Below are positions 7,488 through 16,103 of a stretch of 18,770 nucleotides of DNA, piece by piece (position 1 is the stretch's first letter; each line of letters begins with the position of its first letter). The stretch is from Bacteroidetes bacterium UBA1947. Lineage in GTDB: Bacteria; Bacteroidota; Bacteroidia; Chitinophagales; Chitinophagaceae. The stretch covers positions 13,084-31,853 of the forward strand of contig DDET01000009.1 of assembly GCA_002336915.1 (NCBI GenBank), given 5' to 3'. The notes beneath the pieces are model-generated. The model was not told the DNA's origin. It saw only the letters and a program-made list of their open reading frames with translations, and ran no database searches. The position numbers and the translations under genes are program-made.

Positions 7488-8234
7488 ATGAAAAAACTCT
7501 TAGCAGCACTTGTGCTATTATCCTCGCAGGCAGCTTTTGCACAATTTCGTTACGGTTTTGAACTGGGCGGCGCCTATAACAAAATGACAGACGATAAGAA
7601 TGTGTGGGGTGCCACAGCAAGAACGGCCGCAACAATAGGGGGGCAAGTAGGCCTGGTGGGCGACTACGGCTTAACCGAGAACATATACGTGCAGCCGGGT
7701 GTATTTTTCAGCATGAAAAGCAATAAGGAAACGGCAAACACAATGTTGAATATCCCCATTGCTGTGTCCGGCTTTAACGTGAACGCCACCGGCACCATTG
7801 CAATGACTCAAAAAAGTAAATTCAATTATGTAGAAGTACCCGTAAACATTCTCTACAAATGGGGACAAGCAGGCGGGGGGCGCTTTTATGTGGGTGTAGC
7901 GCCTTATGTAGCTTATGGAATAGGTGGAAAGCAAACAGTAACTCAGAATATATCGGCAGAAGTATCATCCTTTAAGCTCTTTGATTCTACATTGAGAAAT
8001 ACGGGCAGCAAAACTTTTGCTAACGATAGTTTTGGTTATAAAACGCTCGATTATGGTTTCAAGATCTGTGAAGGTTATGAGTTTGCCGGTGGCTTCTTTT
8101 TCCGCGCCGAATTTGGTCTCGGATTATCAAATCTCAGCAACTACCCGGATGCAAAGAGCCAGAACATGAGCTTTGCACTGAATATCGGCTACCTATTCGG
8201 CGATAAGAAAAAGAAACTTCAAGGTTTACAATAA
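7488..8234 (+). CDS. porin-family outer-membrane beta-barrel protein (first of a tandem pair)
   Basis: A 248-residue outer-membrane protein of the PorT/OMP_b-brl type common in Bacteroidota. A clear signal peptide (MKKLLAALVLLSSQAAFA) ends before QFRYGFELGG, the usual first strand. Alternating amphipathic strands run through the protein, with VEVPVNILYKWGQ in the middle and ALNIGYLFG near the end, followed by a short basic tail (DKKKKLQGLQ) outside the barrel. The likely fold is a small 8-strand barrel. The role is unknown: no enzymatic motif, and the barrel looks too small for a general diffusion pore. It is related to the next gene, sharing the NYVEVPVN/NYVELPVN strand and overall layout. 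It has its own -7 box upstream and no terminator before the next gene, so the two may be co-transcribed. Confidence 0.85.
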   Translation: MKKLLAALVLLSSQAAFAQFRYGFELGGAYNKMTDDKNVWGATARTAATIGGQVGLVGDYGLTENIYVQPGVFFSMKSNKETANTMLNIPIAVSGFNVNATGTIAMTQKSKFNYVEVPVNILYKWGQAGGGRFYVGVAPYVAYGIGGKQTVTQNISAEVSSFKLFDSTLRNTGSKTFANDSFGYKTLDYGFKICEGYEFAGGFFFRAEFGLGLSNLSNYPDAKSQNMSFALNIGYLFGDKKKKLQGLQ

Positions 8235-8323
8235 GTTACATTTTGATCTCCCATTTTTAACGCAGCAGTTTGTTGCCATGGCATGGTCTTGTCGATTGGT
8301 GTTTTGAACCAAAAGATAATGAC

Positions 8324-9034
8324 ATGAAAAAGACGATTTTGCTACTGGGATTTGGAATTGCATCAACGTTATCTGCTAGTGCACAATGGGTGACAGTAGG
8401 CCCTGAAATAGGCATAAATTCGACCAGTTTTGTGGAAAGATATAACGGTGTGGATGTAAGTGATGGTATGAGGCCGGGCCTGAAAGTGGGTGGCATCATT
8501 GATATTGGTTTTACAAGGCATTTTTCTTTGCAACCGGGATTATATTATAACATGAAGGGTGCCCAGGAAAGATATAGCAACACTTTTACCACTGAAAATG
8601 GCAGCTTGAGAACGGATGAGGTGAGGAATGACTTCCGCATAAATTACGTAGAGTTGCCGGTTAATTTCCAGTTCAAATTTGGTCAGGCACGTAACGGGCA
8701 GTTCTTCTTTGGCGCAGGCCCATACATTTCCTTAGCCTTAAGTGGCACCATTACAAATGCGAACGGCACATCAATAATTCTTCCTTCGGGCCGCATGCTC
8801 ACTGCAGAAAACCAGCATAGCACCAGCGCACGTATAGGGACTACCCTTACTGACGATATAACACCCCTCGACGGGGGGTTAAACCTGAACCTTGGGTATA
8901 TCAGCCCGATGGGTATATTTGTCCGCGGCAATATGGGGCTTGGCGTTGCCAATATATTACCCGAAGGGGATGCTAATAATTATATAAGAAACTGGGGCAT
9001 GGGTGTTTCCGTAGGTTACCTGTTCAACCACTAA
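8324..9034 (+). CDS. porin-family outer-membrane beta-barrel protein (second of a tandem pair)
   Basis: A 236-residue outer-membrane barrel with signal peptide MKKTILLLGFGIASTLSASA, then QWVTVGPEIG. Matching strands with the preceding protein include INYVELPVNFQFKFGQ, FFFGAGPYISLALSG and the final GVSVGYLFNH, which ends close to the barrel's last aromatic residue as is usual for BAM-folded barrels. The start at 8324 is preferred; an in-frame ATG at 8270 would add 18 residues and bury the signal peptide. The 89-base gap from the first barrel gene holds no terminator. A strong terminator follows. Function is unknown; the pair is best read as an old tandem duplication. Confidence 0.85.
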   Translation: MKKTILLLGFGIASTLSASAQWVTVGPEIGINSTSFVERYNGVDVSDGMRPGLKVGGIIDIGFTRHFSLQPGLYYNMKGAQERYSNTFTTENGSLRTDEVRNDFRINYVELPVNFQFKFGQARNGQFFFGAGPYISLALSGTITNANGTSIILPSGRMLTAENQHSTSARIGTTLTDDITPLDGGLNLNLGYISPMGIFVRGNMGLGVANILPEGDANNYIRNWGMGVSVGYLFNH

Positions 9035-9052
9035 TATTACCTAAAATATCAT

Positions 9053-9093
9053 CGAAAGGCTGCTATCTAAAGGAAAGCAGCCTTTCGTTTTTT
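9053..9093 (+). terminator. strong intrinsic terminator after the tandem porin genes
   Basis: A perfect 12-bp stem (CGAAAGGCTGCT at 9053-9064 with AGCAGCCTTTCG at 9076-9087), an 11-base loop and six T (9088-9093). It ends only 15 bases before the -7 box of gltX and separates the two transcription units. Confidence 0.93.
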
Positions 9094-9107
9094 CGGCCCT
9101 TATCTGC

Positions 9108-9115
9108 TAACTTTG
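9108..9115 (+). promoter_or_regulatory. Bacteroidota -7 promoter element for gltX
   Basis: TAACTTTG matches TAnnTTTG exactly and ends 7 bases before the gltX ATG, so the transcript would be nearly leaderless. The expected -33 position falls in the preceding terminator, with no clear TTTG. Confidence 0.55.
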
Positions 9116-9122
9116 CAGCCTT

Positions 9123-10646
9123 ATGAGTAACAGGGTAAGAGTACGTTTTGCACCCAGTCCTACAGGGGGCCTGCATTTAGGCGGGGTTCGAACTGTTTTA
9201 TATAATTATCTGTTTGCACACCATCATGGCGGTGAGTTTGTGTTACGCATCGAGGATACCGACCAGAACCGATATGTTGAGAGTGCCGAACAATATATCG
9301 TTGATTGCCTGGAATGGTGTGGTCTGTATCCGGATGAAAGCCCGCAAAAAGGAGGGCCTTTTGCCCCGTACAGGCAAAGGGAACGCAAGCATCTGTATTA
9401 CGAATATGCACAAAAATTAGTGGATGCAGGATATGCATACTATGCTTTTGATACCACAGATGCACTGGAGCAGATGCGAAACAATTTGCGCAGCGATACC
9501 AACACTAACCCCCAATACGATCACTCCACGCGCATGCATATGCGTAATTCGCTATCACTTTCAAATAATGAGGTATTAGAGCTGCTGGAAAAAAACACGC
9601 CTTATGTAATCCGGATCAAAATACCGGAAAACACTACAGTGAAGTTTACGGATATGATCCGTGGCGAGATACACTTTGATACCAACCTTGTTGATGATAA
9701 AGTGCTGCTTAAAGCCGATGGCATGCCCACCTATCACCTGGCAGTTGTAGTTGACGACTACCTCATGAAGATCACGCATGCCTTCCGCGGCGAAGAATGG
9801 TTACCTAGCGCCCCCATACACATCCTTCTTTGGGAATACCTTGGCTGGAAGGAAAACATGCCGGAATGGGCGCATTTGCCTCTTATATTAAAGCCGGATG
9901 GTAATGGTAAGCTGAGCAAGCGCGATGGGGACCGCTTGGGTTTCCCGGTATTTGCCATGAACTGGAAGGACCCTAAAACCGGCGAGACAACTACAGGTTT
10001 TAAAGAGCATGGTTTTTTGCCCGAAGCCTTTGTAAATATGTTAGCACTCCTTGGCTGGAATTCAGGCAGCGAACAGGAAATATTTACACTTGATGAATTG
10101 GTGGAAAAATTCTCAATAGAGCGCGTGCATAAGGGTGGTGCTAAATTTGACTACGAAAAAGCAAAGTGGTTCAACCACCAATACATACAACATGCGAGTA
10201 GTGAGCGCTTACTCCCGCTTGTAAAACCCTATTTCGAAAAGCAGGGGATAGATACAACTGATGCATACCTCGCACAGGTCATTGACCTGATTAAAGAACG
10301 CTGCACCCTGCTGCCTGACTTTATACAGCAAGGAAGTTTCTTCTTTAAGGCGCCACAGGAAATAGATCTGCCGTCTATACAGGCCAAGTGGGATGATAAG
10401 AAAAAACAATTTTTTGAAGCCTGGATAACTGCATTTGACGCTCTAAGTGACTGGGGCCATACACGTCTTGAACAAAGCTTCAACGAAACCATGGAGCAGC
10501 ATGAACTTAAGAAGGGTGATGTGCTCCTTCCTTTGCGTATTATGCTGGTTGGCGCCAAATATGGTCCGGGAGTATTTGTTATAGCTGAAATGATAGGGAA
10601 AACAGAAACCGGGGAAAGAATAAAAAATGTACTGTCAAAGCTTTAA
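9123..10646 (+). CDS. gltX: Glutamyl-tRNA synthetase
   Basis: Class I aminoacyl-tRNA synthetase charging tRNA-Glu in the cytoplasm. The 507-residue length is normal for the family. The N-terminal Rossmann fold carries the HIGH-equivalent PSPTGGLHLGG (residues 11-21), then LRIEDTDQNR, a strong glutamate-specific signature. The KMSKS-equivalent KLSKRDGD begins at residue 263. The C-terminal half (about 345-507) is the helical anticodon-binding domain. The ATG at 9123 gives the conserved start SNRVRVRFAPSP. No clear Shine-Dalgarno sequence is seen, as is usual in Bacteroidota. It is bounded on the left by a strong terminator; the DUF4421 gene follows 71 bases later with its own -7 box. Confidence 0.97.
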   Translation: MSNRVRVRFAPSPTGGLHLGGVRTVLYNYLFAHHHGGEFVLRIEDTDQNRYVESAEQYIVDCLEWCGLYPDESPQKGGPFAPYRQRERKHLYYEYAQKLVDAGYAYYAFDTTDALEQMRNNLRSDTNTNPQYDHSTRMHMRNSLSLSNNEVLELLEKNTPYVIRIKIPENTTVKFTDMIRGEIHFDTNLVDDKVLLKADGMPTYHLAVVVDDYLMKITHAFRGEEWLPSAPIHILLWEYLGWKENMPEWAHLPLILKPDGNGKLSKRDGDRLGFPVFAMNWKDPKTGETTTGFKEHGFLPEAFVNMLALLGWNSGSEQEIFTLDELVEKFSIERVHKGGAKFDYEKAKWFNHQYIQHASSERLLPLVKPYFEKQGIDTTDAYLAQVIDLIKERCTLLPDFIQQGSFFFKAPQEIDLPSIQAKWDDKKKQFFEAWITAFDALSDWGHTRLEQSFNETMEQHELKKGDVLLPLRIMLVGAKYGPGVFVIAEMIGKTETGERIKNVLSKL

Positions 10647-10693
10647 AAAATCGAACGTAAACATCTGATTATCAATATACAAGATTGTGGCGC

Positions 10694-10701
10694 TATATTT
10701 G
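10694..10701 (+). promoter_or_regulatory. Bacteroidota -7 promoter element for the DUF4421 gene
   Basis: TATATTTG matches TAnnTTTG exactly, 16 bases before the ATG at 10718. No clear -33 partner is visible. Confidence 0.5.
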
Positions 10702-10717
10702 CATAGGTTGATATACT

Positions 10718-11806
10718 ATGCGAATAATGTTCCCAACGTTATCTCTTTTGATATTAAGCTTTTGTGTAGTTAATACACCAGCCTACGCACAGGAGGAGTT
10801 AAAAGACAATATAAAAACCGTTATAAAGGCAGTAAAAGTAAAGTATGACCCTGCTTATATTGGAACTTATCCTAAAAATCTAACAGTAAAAATCGTTGGT
10901 TCACGGAATGATATCTACTATAAGCTTACTGACCAGCATTACGGGCAAACAGTCAAATATCAGCCCAATACACCTGTAACCATTGGCCTTGGCGCGAGTT
11001 ACAGGGGCATCGGCGTAACGGTGGGATTCCGGACGGGTATTGTGAAAGGATATGAGAAATACGGCAAAACGAAAAGTTTTGACATGTCCACTCAGTTTTT
11101 TCTTCCTAAGATCACTATCAATATATACGGCAATTACTATAGAGGTTACTACATCAGCGATCCTGTTTCTATTCTCACTAATACCACTACCAGCCCTTAC
11201 TATATAAGGCCGGATATGCGCACTGGGATAATTGGGCTCGATGGCGAGTACATATTTAATGCGAAGAAATTTTCATTTGCAAGTACCTTTTCGCAAAAGC
11301 AATTCCAGAAAAAAAGCGCGGGCTCCTTACTTTTTGGTGGTGGGGCCTATGCGATCTTTATCAATGGCGATTCGTCCATTGTGCCCAATTCAATATATAA
11401 TGCTGATTTCTTCCGGGGGGACCGCTTTAATAAATCAAATATCTACAGCCTTATTATCAATGGTGGGTATGCTTACAATCTGGTAGTGAAAAAAAATTAC
11501 TTCGTGTCAGGCGCATTGAACCTGGGTGGCGGATTGAGTTATACAAGCCTGGCAAATACCGTCTCAGGAAACAGGGATGATAAGCTGGGCACGCAGCTCG
11601 ATGTAGCCCTCCGCCTTGGTACGGGTTATAATTCATCCCGCACCTTTATTGGCTTTCAGTACTTACTGCTTATAACAAAAAACATGACCCCTATTCCGTC
11701 TACAAGGGAGGATTTCGGTGTAAGCAGCTACCGAATGACATTTGCGCGGCGCTTAAAATTCAGGGAAAAGCACATTGATAAAGCAATGAAGCAGCTTACA
11801 AAATAA
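10718..11806 (+). CDS. DUF4421 family outer-membrane protein
   Basis: A 362-residue exported protein. An N-terminal signal peptide (about 1-25, ending VNTPAYA before QEELK) precedes a body rich in alternating aromatic and hydrophobic strands. These include VTIGLGASYRGIGVTVGF, KYGKTKSFDMS and NIYGNYYRGYYISDP, the pattern I associate with DUF4421, a Bacteroidota family of predicted outer-membrane barrels of unknown function. The C-terminal part (YNSSRTFIGFQYLLL, YRMTFARRLKF) continues the barrel, followed by a charged helical tail. A second in-frame ATG at 10727 would also keep a working signal peptide, so the exact start is uncertain by three residues. It is followed by a bidirectional terminator. 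The family assignment rests on recognition of the pattern only. Confidence 0.75.
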   Translation: MRIMFPTLSLLILSFCVVNTPAYAQEELKDNIKTVIKAVKVKYDPAYIGTYPKNLTVKIVGSRNDIYYKLTDQHYGQTVKYQPNTPVTIGLGASYRGIGVTVGFRTGIVKGYEKYGKTKSFDMSTQFFLPKITINIYGNYYRGYYISDPVSILTNTTTSPYYIRPDMRTGIIGLDGEYIFNAKKFSFASTFSQKQFQKKSAGSLLFGGGAYAIFINGDSSIVPNSIYNADFFRGDRFNKSNIYSLIINGGYAYNLVVKKNYFVSGALNLGGGLSYTSLANTVSGNRDDKLGTQLDVALRLGTGYNSSRTFIGFQYLLLITKNMTPIPSTREDFGVSSYRMTFARRLKFREKHIDKAMKQLTK

Positions 11807-11825
11807 TAGCAAAGTCCTAAAAGAA

Positions 11826-11851
11826 AAAGCCCCCGAAACATCGGGGGCTTT
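11826..11851. terminator. bidirectional intrinsic terminator between convergent units
   Basis: A perfect 11-bp stem (AAAGCCCCCGA at 11826-11836 with TCGGGGGCTTT at 11841-11851) with an AACA loop. On the plus strand it follows the DUF4421 gene by 19 bases. On the minus strand it lies 6 bases after the coxA stop and is followed by further T residues, so it can end both transcripts. Confidence 0.9.
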
Positions 11852-11857
11852 AATATT

Positions 11858-13675
11858 TTAGTGCGATTCTTCACCCGGTTTCAGGGGCTCGGTTTGCATT
11901 ATATAGTCATTACCATTTCCATCGTCCTTATAGTCATACGGCCAGCGATGTACTTCAGGGATCTCACCAACCCAGTTACCATGTCCGGGCTTGATAGGCG
12001 TAGTCCACTCGAGTGTAGGTGAACCCCATGGATTCATTACAGTTACTTTGCGGCCGCGCCAGATGCTTACAAAAAAGTTATAAACAAAGAGCAGCTGAGC
12101 AAAGAATACTATTATCGCTACGATGCTGATGAAGCCGTTCAGGCTGATGAATTGCTTGTACGATTCCCAGGCGCTGTAGTCATAATAACGACGTGGCATA
12201 CCAGCGATACCTTCGTAGTGCATTGGCCAGAAAATCAGGTAAGCACCCGCAAAGGTTATAAAGAAGTGTATATAGCCGAGTGTATTATTCATAAAGCGGC
12301 CAAACATCTTAGGGAACCAATGATAAATACCGGCGAACATACCCATAAAGGCCGATACACCCATTACTATATGGAAGTGCGCGACAACGAAGTACGTATC
12401 GTGGAGGTGAATATCCAATGCTGAGTTACCCAGGAAGATACCGGTAAGACCACCAGAGATGAACATAGAAACAAAGCCCATTGCGAATAGCATACCAACG
12501 GTGAAACGGATATTACCGCGCCACATGGTAGTAAGCCAGTTAAATACTTTCACAGCCGACGGCACCGCAATGAGCAGTGTGAGCAATACGAATATGGAAC
12601 CCAGGAAGGGGCTCATACCCGTTACGAACATATGGTGCGCCCATACAAGGAATGCAAGTACGGTAATACCGACAAGTGATATGATCATCGCAAAGTAACC
12701 AAATATGGGTTTGCGGCTATTGTTCGATAATACCTCGGAAGCCATACCCATACCCGGGAGCATGATAATGTATACCTCAGGGTGACCAAGGAACCAGAAT
12801 AAGTGCTGGTAAAGGATGGCAGAACCACCGATGTGTGATAATGCTTTACCGCCGATAAATATCTCCGACAGGTAGAAGCTGGTACCGAAGTTACGATCGA
12901 ATATCAGCAGTACAAAACCTGAAAATAGTACAGGGAATGAAAGAATACCAAGTACGGCAGTAAAAAACAGCGCCCAGATAGTAAGTGGCAGACGGGTCAT
13001 TGTCATACCCTTAGTACGCATATTTAATATAGTAGATACATAGTTGAGGCCGCCCAACAGGGATGACACAACGAATAATGACATACTGATAAGCCAGAGG
13101 TCCATACCTATACCGGAACCCATTGATGCTTCTTTCAAAGCACTTAGAGGCGGATACGTTGTCCAACCACCTGAAGCAGGACCGGTTTGCACAAACAAGG
13201 AAACGAACATAAAGATACTGGCTGCAAAGAAGAACCAGTAAGAAAGCATGTTCATGAAAGGCGATGCCATATCACGTGCGCCCACCTGCAGCGGTATAAG
13301 AATGTTTGCGAAAGTTCCGCTCAAACCGGCAGTCAATACAAAGAACACAAGAATGGTACCGTGCATGGTCACAAGTCCGTAATAAAATTCAGGCGATAGC
13401 TTTCCGCCCTTAGCCCATTCACCGAGGAACTTCTCCATTATGGGGAAGGTCTGATCAGGGAAACCGAGCTGCAAGCGGAAGAATACGGAGAACAGCGCTC
13501 CTATAATAGCCCATATGATACCGGTAACAAGGAATTGCCTGCCGATCACCTTATGGTCCTGGCTGAAAATATACTTCCAAATAAAATGCTGCTCATGATG
13601 CTCATGATCATGATGCCCAGTTCCTACGTCGTGTCCATGGGCTACATTTGGCCCATCAATAATAACTGTACTCAT
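11858..13675 (-). CDS. coxA: Cytochrome c oxidase subunit I
   Basis: Catalytic subunit of a haem-copper oxidase in the inner membrane, reducing O2 to water and pumping protons. It has 605 residues and about 12 membrane segments. Haem ligands are His105 (MHGT), His433 and His435 (VAHFHIVM). CuB ligands are His298, His347 and His348, and the GHPEVY motif holds Glu300 and Tyr302, the proton-relay Glu and cross-linked Tyr of A-type oxidases. GARDMASPFMNML at 132-144 marks the D-channel entry. The N-terminal 30 residues are His-rich (GHHDHEHHEQH). It is the last gene of the operon, 32 bases after coxB, and is followed by the bidirectional terminator. No heme-protein or subunit III fusion is seen at its C-terminus. 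Confidence 0.97.
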   Translation of the reverse strand: MSTVIIDGPNVAHGHDVGTGHHDHEHHEQHFIWKYIFSQDHKVIGRQFLVTGIIWAIIGALFSVFFRLQLGFPDQTFPIMEKFLGEWAKGGKLSPEFYYGLVTMHGTILVFFVLTAGLSGTFANILIPLQVGARDMASPFMNMLSYWFFFAASIFMFVSLFVQTGPASGGWTTYPPLSALKEASMGSGIGMDLWLISMSLFVVSSLLGGLNYVSTILNMRTKGMTMTRLPLTIWALFFTAVLGILSFPVLFSGFVLLIFDRNFGTSFYLSEIFIGGKALSHIGGSAILYQHLFWFLGHPEVYIIMLPGMGMASEVLSNNSRKPIFGYFAMIISLVGITVLAFLVWAHHMFVTGMSPFLGSIFVLLTLLIAVPSAVKVFNWLTTMWRGNIRFTVGMLFAMGFVSMFISGGLTGIFLGNSALDIHLHDTYFVVAHFHIVMGVSAFMGMFAGIYHWFPKMFGRFMNNTLGYIHFFITFAGAYLIFWPMHYEGIAGMPRRYYDYSAWESYKQFISLNGFISIVAIIVFFAQLLFVYNFFVSIWRGRKVTVMNPWGSPTLEWTTPIKPGHGNWVGEIPEVHRWPYDYKDDGNGNDYIMQTEPLKPGEESH

Positions 13676-13707
13676 TTTTTCACTTTTATGGCCAATGTTC
13701 CGGCCGA

Positions 13708-14757
13708 TTACTTCATCGTTACTGCTTTAACACTATCGGGTTTTTGTTCTTTCTGCTCAGCTCCGGCGGCCGGTGCTGCAGGAGCAGTTGTAGTGGCATA
13801 GTAGGATTGTTGCATCAAAAGCCATGCATCATACTCAGCCTGCGTTTGTACGATCACGGTACCGCGCATAGAATAGTGTCCTTTACCACACATCTGGTCG
13901 CAGGATATCTCATAAACAAAATCCGGATTTTTTGTCATTTCTTTCATCTGCTTTGTTGTGAACCTCGGGGTAAACCACATAGTGGTCACAATTCCGGGCA
14001 CAGCATCCATCTTCATACGAAAGTGTGGCAAGCCAACATCGTGTATCACATCGCGCGAACCGATAATCAGCTTAACCGGTTTATTCACAACAAGGTGCAA
14101 CTCACCGTTCTGGGCAATGATATCGTCCATATTGTCTTTATCATTCCAGTCGAGGCCCATTACGTTGTTGGCGTCATTTATTTTACGGAAATCTCTTTTA
14201 CCTAATACACCGTCTTTACCGGGGTAGCGAATAAGCCAGTTGAATTGTTTGCCCACTACTTCAACGATATTAGCATTTTTGGGCGCTTCAGAAGTTACGT
14301 TTAGCCAGTTACGAAGACCAACTGCTACCAGGGCAGCCATTGCAATTGCAGGTATAGTAGTCCAGATTATCTCAAGCTTGTTGTTGTGGGGGTAGAAGAA
14401 CGCAGTGCGTTTTTCAGTTGACTGATAACGGAAGGCAAACCAAAATAATACAGCCTGTGTGGCGAAAAACACGATACCAGTTACAATCAATGTGTACATG
14501 AACATGGAGTCGTAGTTCACACCTTGCTCAGAAGCCGAAGGAGGGAGCATCTTTCCGTCAAACAATTGGTTGCATTTCCAGATGCCGTACATTCCTAAAA
14601 AGAAGAATGCTACCAGCAACCACGCAATCGTCTTGTTGGTCTGCTCTTTTACTTTCGTTTCCTCGCGAAGCATTGAAGCATATTCGCCTGCTTTGCCGAT
14701 CTGGTAAATAATGATAAAAACCAGAATTATCAATACTAATGTTATAAATCCCGACAT
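13708..14757 (-). CDS. coxB: Cytochrome c oxidase subunit II (CuA subunit)
   Basis: Receives electrons from cytochrome c or alternative complex III and passes them to subunit I through the CuA centre in the periplasm. The 349 residues hold about four hydrophobic segments (around 4-20, 43-60, 86-109, 131-149), two more than the usual hairpin; the extra N-terminal pair is, as I recall, usual in Bacteroidota. The cupredoxin domain has CuA ligands His239 (DVIHDVG), Cys286, Cys290, His294 and Met297 (CDQMCGKGHYSM). The position usually Glu between the cysteines is Gln288. There is no C-terminal cytochrome c domain, so this is not a caa3-type fusion. The protein ends in an Ala/Pro/Lys-rich tail. 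An 81-base spacer separates it from actF, with at most a weak internal promoter-like TATATTGA. Confidence 0.96.
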   Translation of the reverse strand: MSGFITLVLIILVFIIIYQIGKAGEYASMLREETKVKEQTNKTIAWLLVAFFFLGMYGIWKCNQLFDGKMLPPSASEQGVNYDSMFMYTLIVTGIVFFATQAVLFWFAFRYQSTEKRTAFFYPHNNKLEIIWTTIPAIAMAALVAVGLRNWLNVTSEAPKNANIVEVVGKQFNWLIRYPGKDGVLGKRDFRKINDANNVMGLDWNDKDNMDDIIAQNGELHLVVNKPVKLIIGSRDVIHDVGLPHFRMKMDAVPGIVTTMWFTPRFTTKQMKEMTKNPDFVYEISCDQMCGKGHYSMRGTVIVQTQAEYDAWLLMQQSYYATTTAPAAPAAGAEQKEQKPDSVKAVTMK

Positions 14758-14838
14758 GGTCAGTTCAGCTTGTATTTACTTTTGTTAACTTTTAATAAGG
14801 TCAATATACCCTTGTCAAAAAACAATTTACGCTACTTA

Positions 14839-16059
14839 TTAACTATGGTGTATCACCGTTTCCTTCAGCAACATATTATTTACCGGCACCAGGGAATGTT
14901 TCGATAATGTTTTTGACACAGTAAAGATCAACACGCCTGCAAAACCTGCAAATATTCCTATTTCGTACCAGCTGATATGCCAATGGTCTTTCATTGGGTT
15001 TGGCATAACAAGTTGGAAGAAATCAAGCCAATGACCGAATATGAGTACCATTGCCATGAACGTAACTGTAAAATAGTTGCGTTTGCTTGGCGCAGTCATC
15101 AGTATAAGTATCGGCATCACGAAGTTGATAATAACGTTGGCATAAAATATCAGGCTATACGGTCCCTGCTGGCGCAACTTGAAGAAAATGGTTTCTTCAG
15201 GTTCATTAGCATACCATATAAGCATATACTGGTCAAACCAAACGTACGTCCAGAAGATACTGAATGCGAACATGAACTTACCCAGATCATGGACGTGCTC
15301 CTTATTTACCAGCTCAAGATTACCCTGGTTCTTAAGATAAACAACCCAAAGGAGTATCAGGGCCATGCCACTTACGAAAATACTTGCAAAGTTGTACCAG
15401 CTGAACATTGTAGAGAACCAATGTGCCTGTATGCTCATGATCCACATCCATGGAGTAACACTCATTTGCGTAAGCCAGTATACACCAAGAAACACACCCG
15501 ACCATTTAACCATTGTCCAATATATCTTGGTATCGTTTTTTGGAGCTTTTTCCTGTGCCAGTGACAAGGCCTGGAATTTCTTCCCAAAGAACGACCATGC
15601 AGCAATTGTAAAAAGGGTAAAACCTACGAACATTCCGGGATTAAGGAAGGCACCTTTCTTCTGCTCAATTTCGTCCGGGTGCATCCATGTGTAGATCGGG
15701 TTATGCACTGCATTACCGCTACCAATATTATAAGTGAACGCTACTGCAAACAATATCACTGCCGCTATTACACCAAACACCCAAACATTTGCGCCTATGG
15801 CCTCGGGCACACGACGATATGCGACGATCCATGAACCTTGTGCCAGGGAAGTTGCCGCCTGGATAAAAATGCTGGCTGCTGTTATCATTAAGAAGTAGAC
15901 ACTATCCTGGATAAGTGATGTCCAGAAACGTGATTTTTCAAACACATCGTTACTACCAAGCAATACTACCGCACCCACTATTAATGTAATAATACCAATA
16001 AGCATAAGCGCTATGCTGGTATTGCGTAATCGTGCCGGTATCTCAAAACGTTCGTTCAT
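14839..16059 (-). CDS. actF: Alternative complex III membrane subunit ActF
   Basis: Integral membrane subunit of alternative complex III (menaquinol:cytochrome c oxidoreductase). The 406 residues hold about ten hydrophobic segments, beginning with TSIALMLIGIITLIVGAVVL (14-33). Conserved-looking soluble loops include YTWMHPDEIEQKKGAFLN and a WYANEPEETIFF segment. ActF is a smaller relative of the NrfD-like ActC, thought to help anchor the complex and possibly move protons. Identification rests on the size and membrane pattern together with its place between actE and the cox genes, the order known for Rhodothermus marinus-type operons. It starts at 16059 (MNERFEIPARL), 44 bases after actE. Confidence 0.9.
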   Translation of the reverse strand: MNERFEIPARLRNTSIALMLIGIITLIVGAVVLLGSNDVFEKSRFWTSLIQDSVYFLMITAASIFIQAATSLAQGSWIVAYRRVPEAIGANVWVFGVIAAVILFAVAFTYNIGSGNAVHNPIYTWMHPDEIEQKKGAFLNPGMFVGFTLFTIAAWSFFGKKFQALSLAQEKAPKNDTKIYWTMVKWSGVFLGVYWLTQMSVTPWMWIMSIQAHWFSTMFSWYNFASIFVSGMALILLWVVYLKNQGNLELVNKEHVHDLGKFMFAFSIFWTYVWFDQYMLIWYANEPEETIFFKLRQQGPYSLIFYANVIINFVMPILILMTAPSKRNYFTVTFMAMVLIFGHWLDFFQLVMPNPMKDHWHISWYEIGIFAGFAGVLIFTVSKTLSKHSLVPVNNMLLKETVIHHS

Positions 16060-16103
16060 TGGTCAACTTTTATTGGAAGTACTACGTTTATATATTTTTT
16101 TTA

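Noticed and set aside
14801..14808. TATATTGA on the minus strand as an internal promoter for coxB-coxA
   Set aside because: It does not match TAnnTTTG exactly and lies over 40 bases from the ATG; too weak to list as a feature.
14977..15564. 195-codon plus-strand frame inside actF
   Set aside because: Antisense to a membrane protein in a well-known gene order; no domain or start signal seen.
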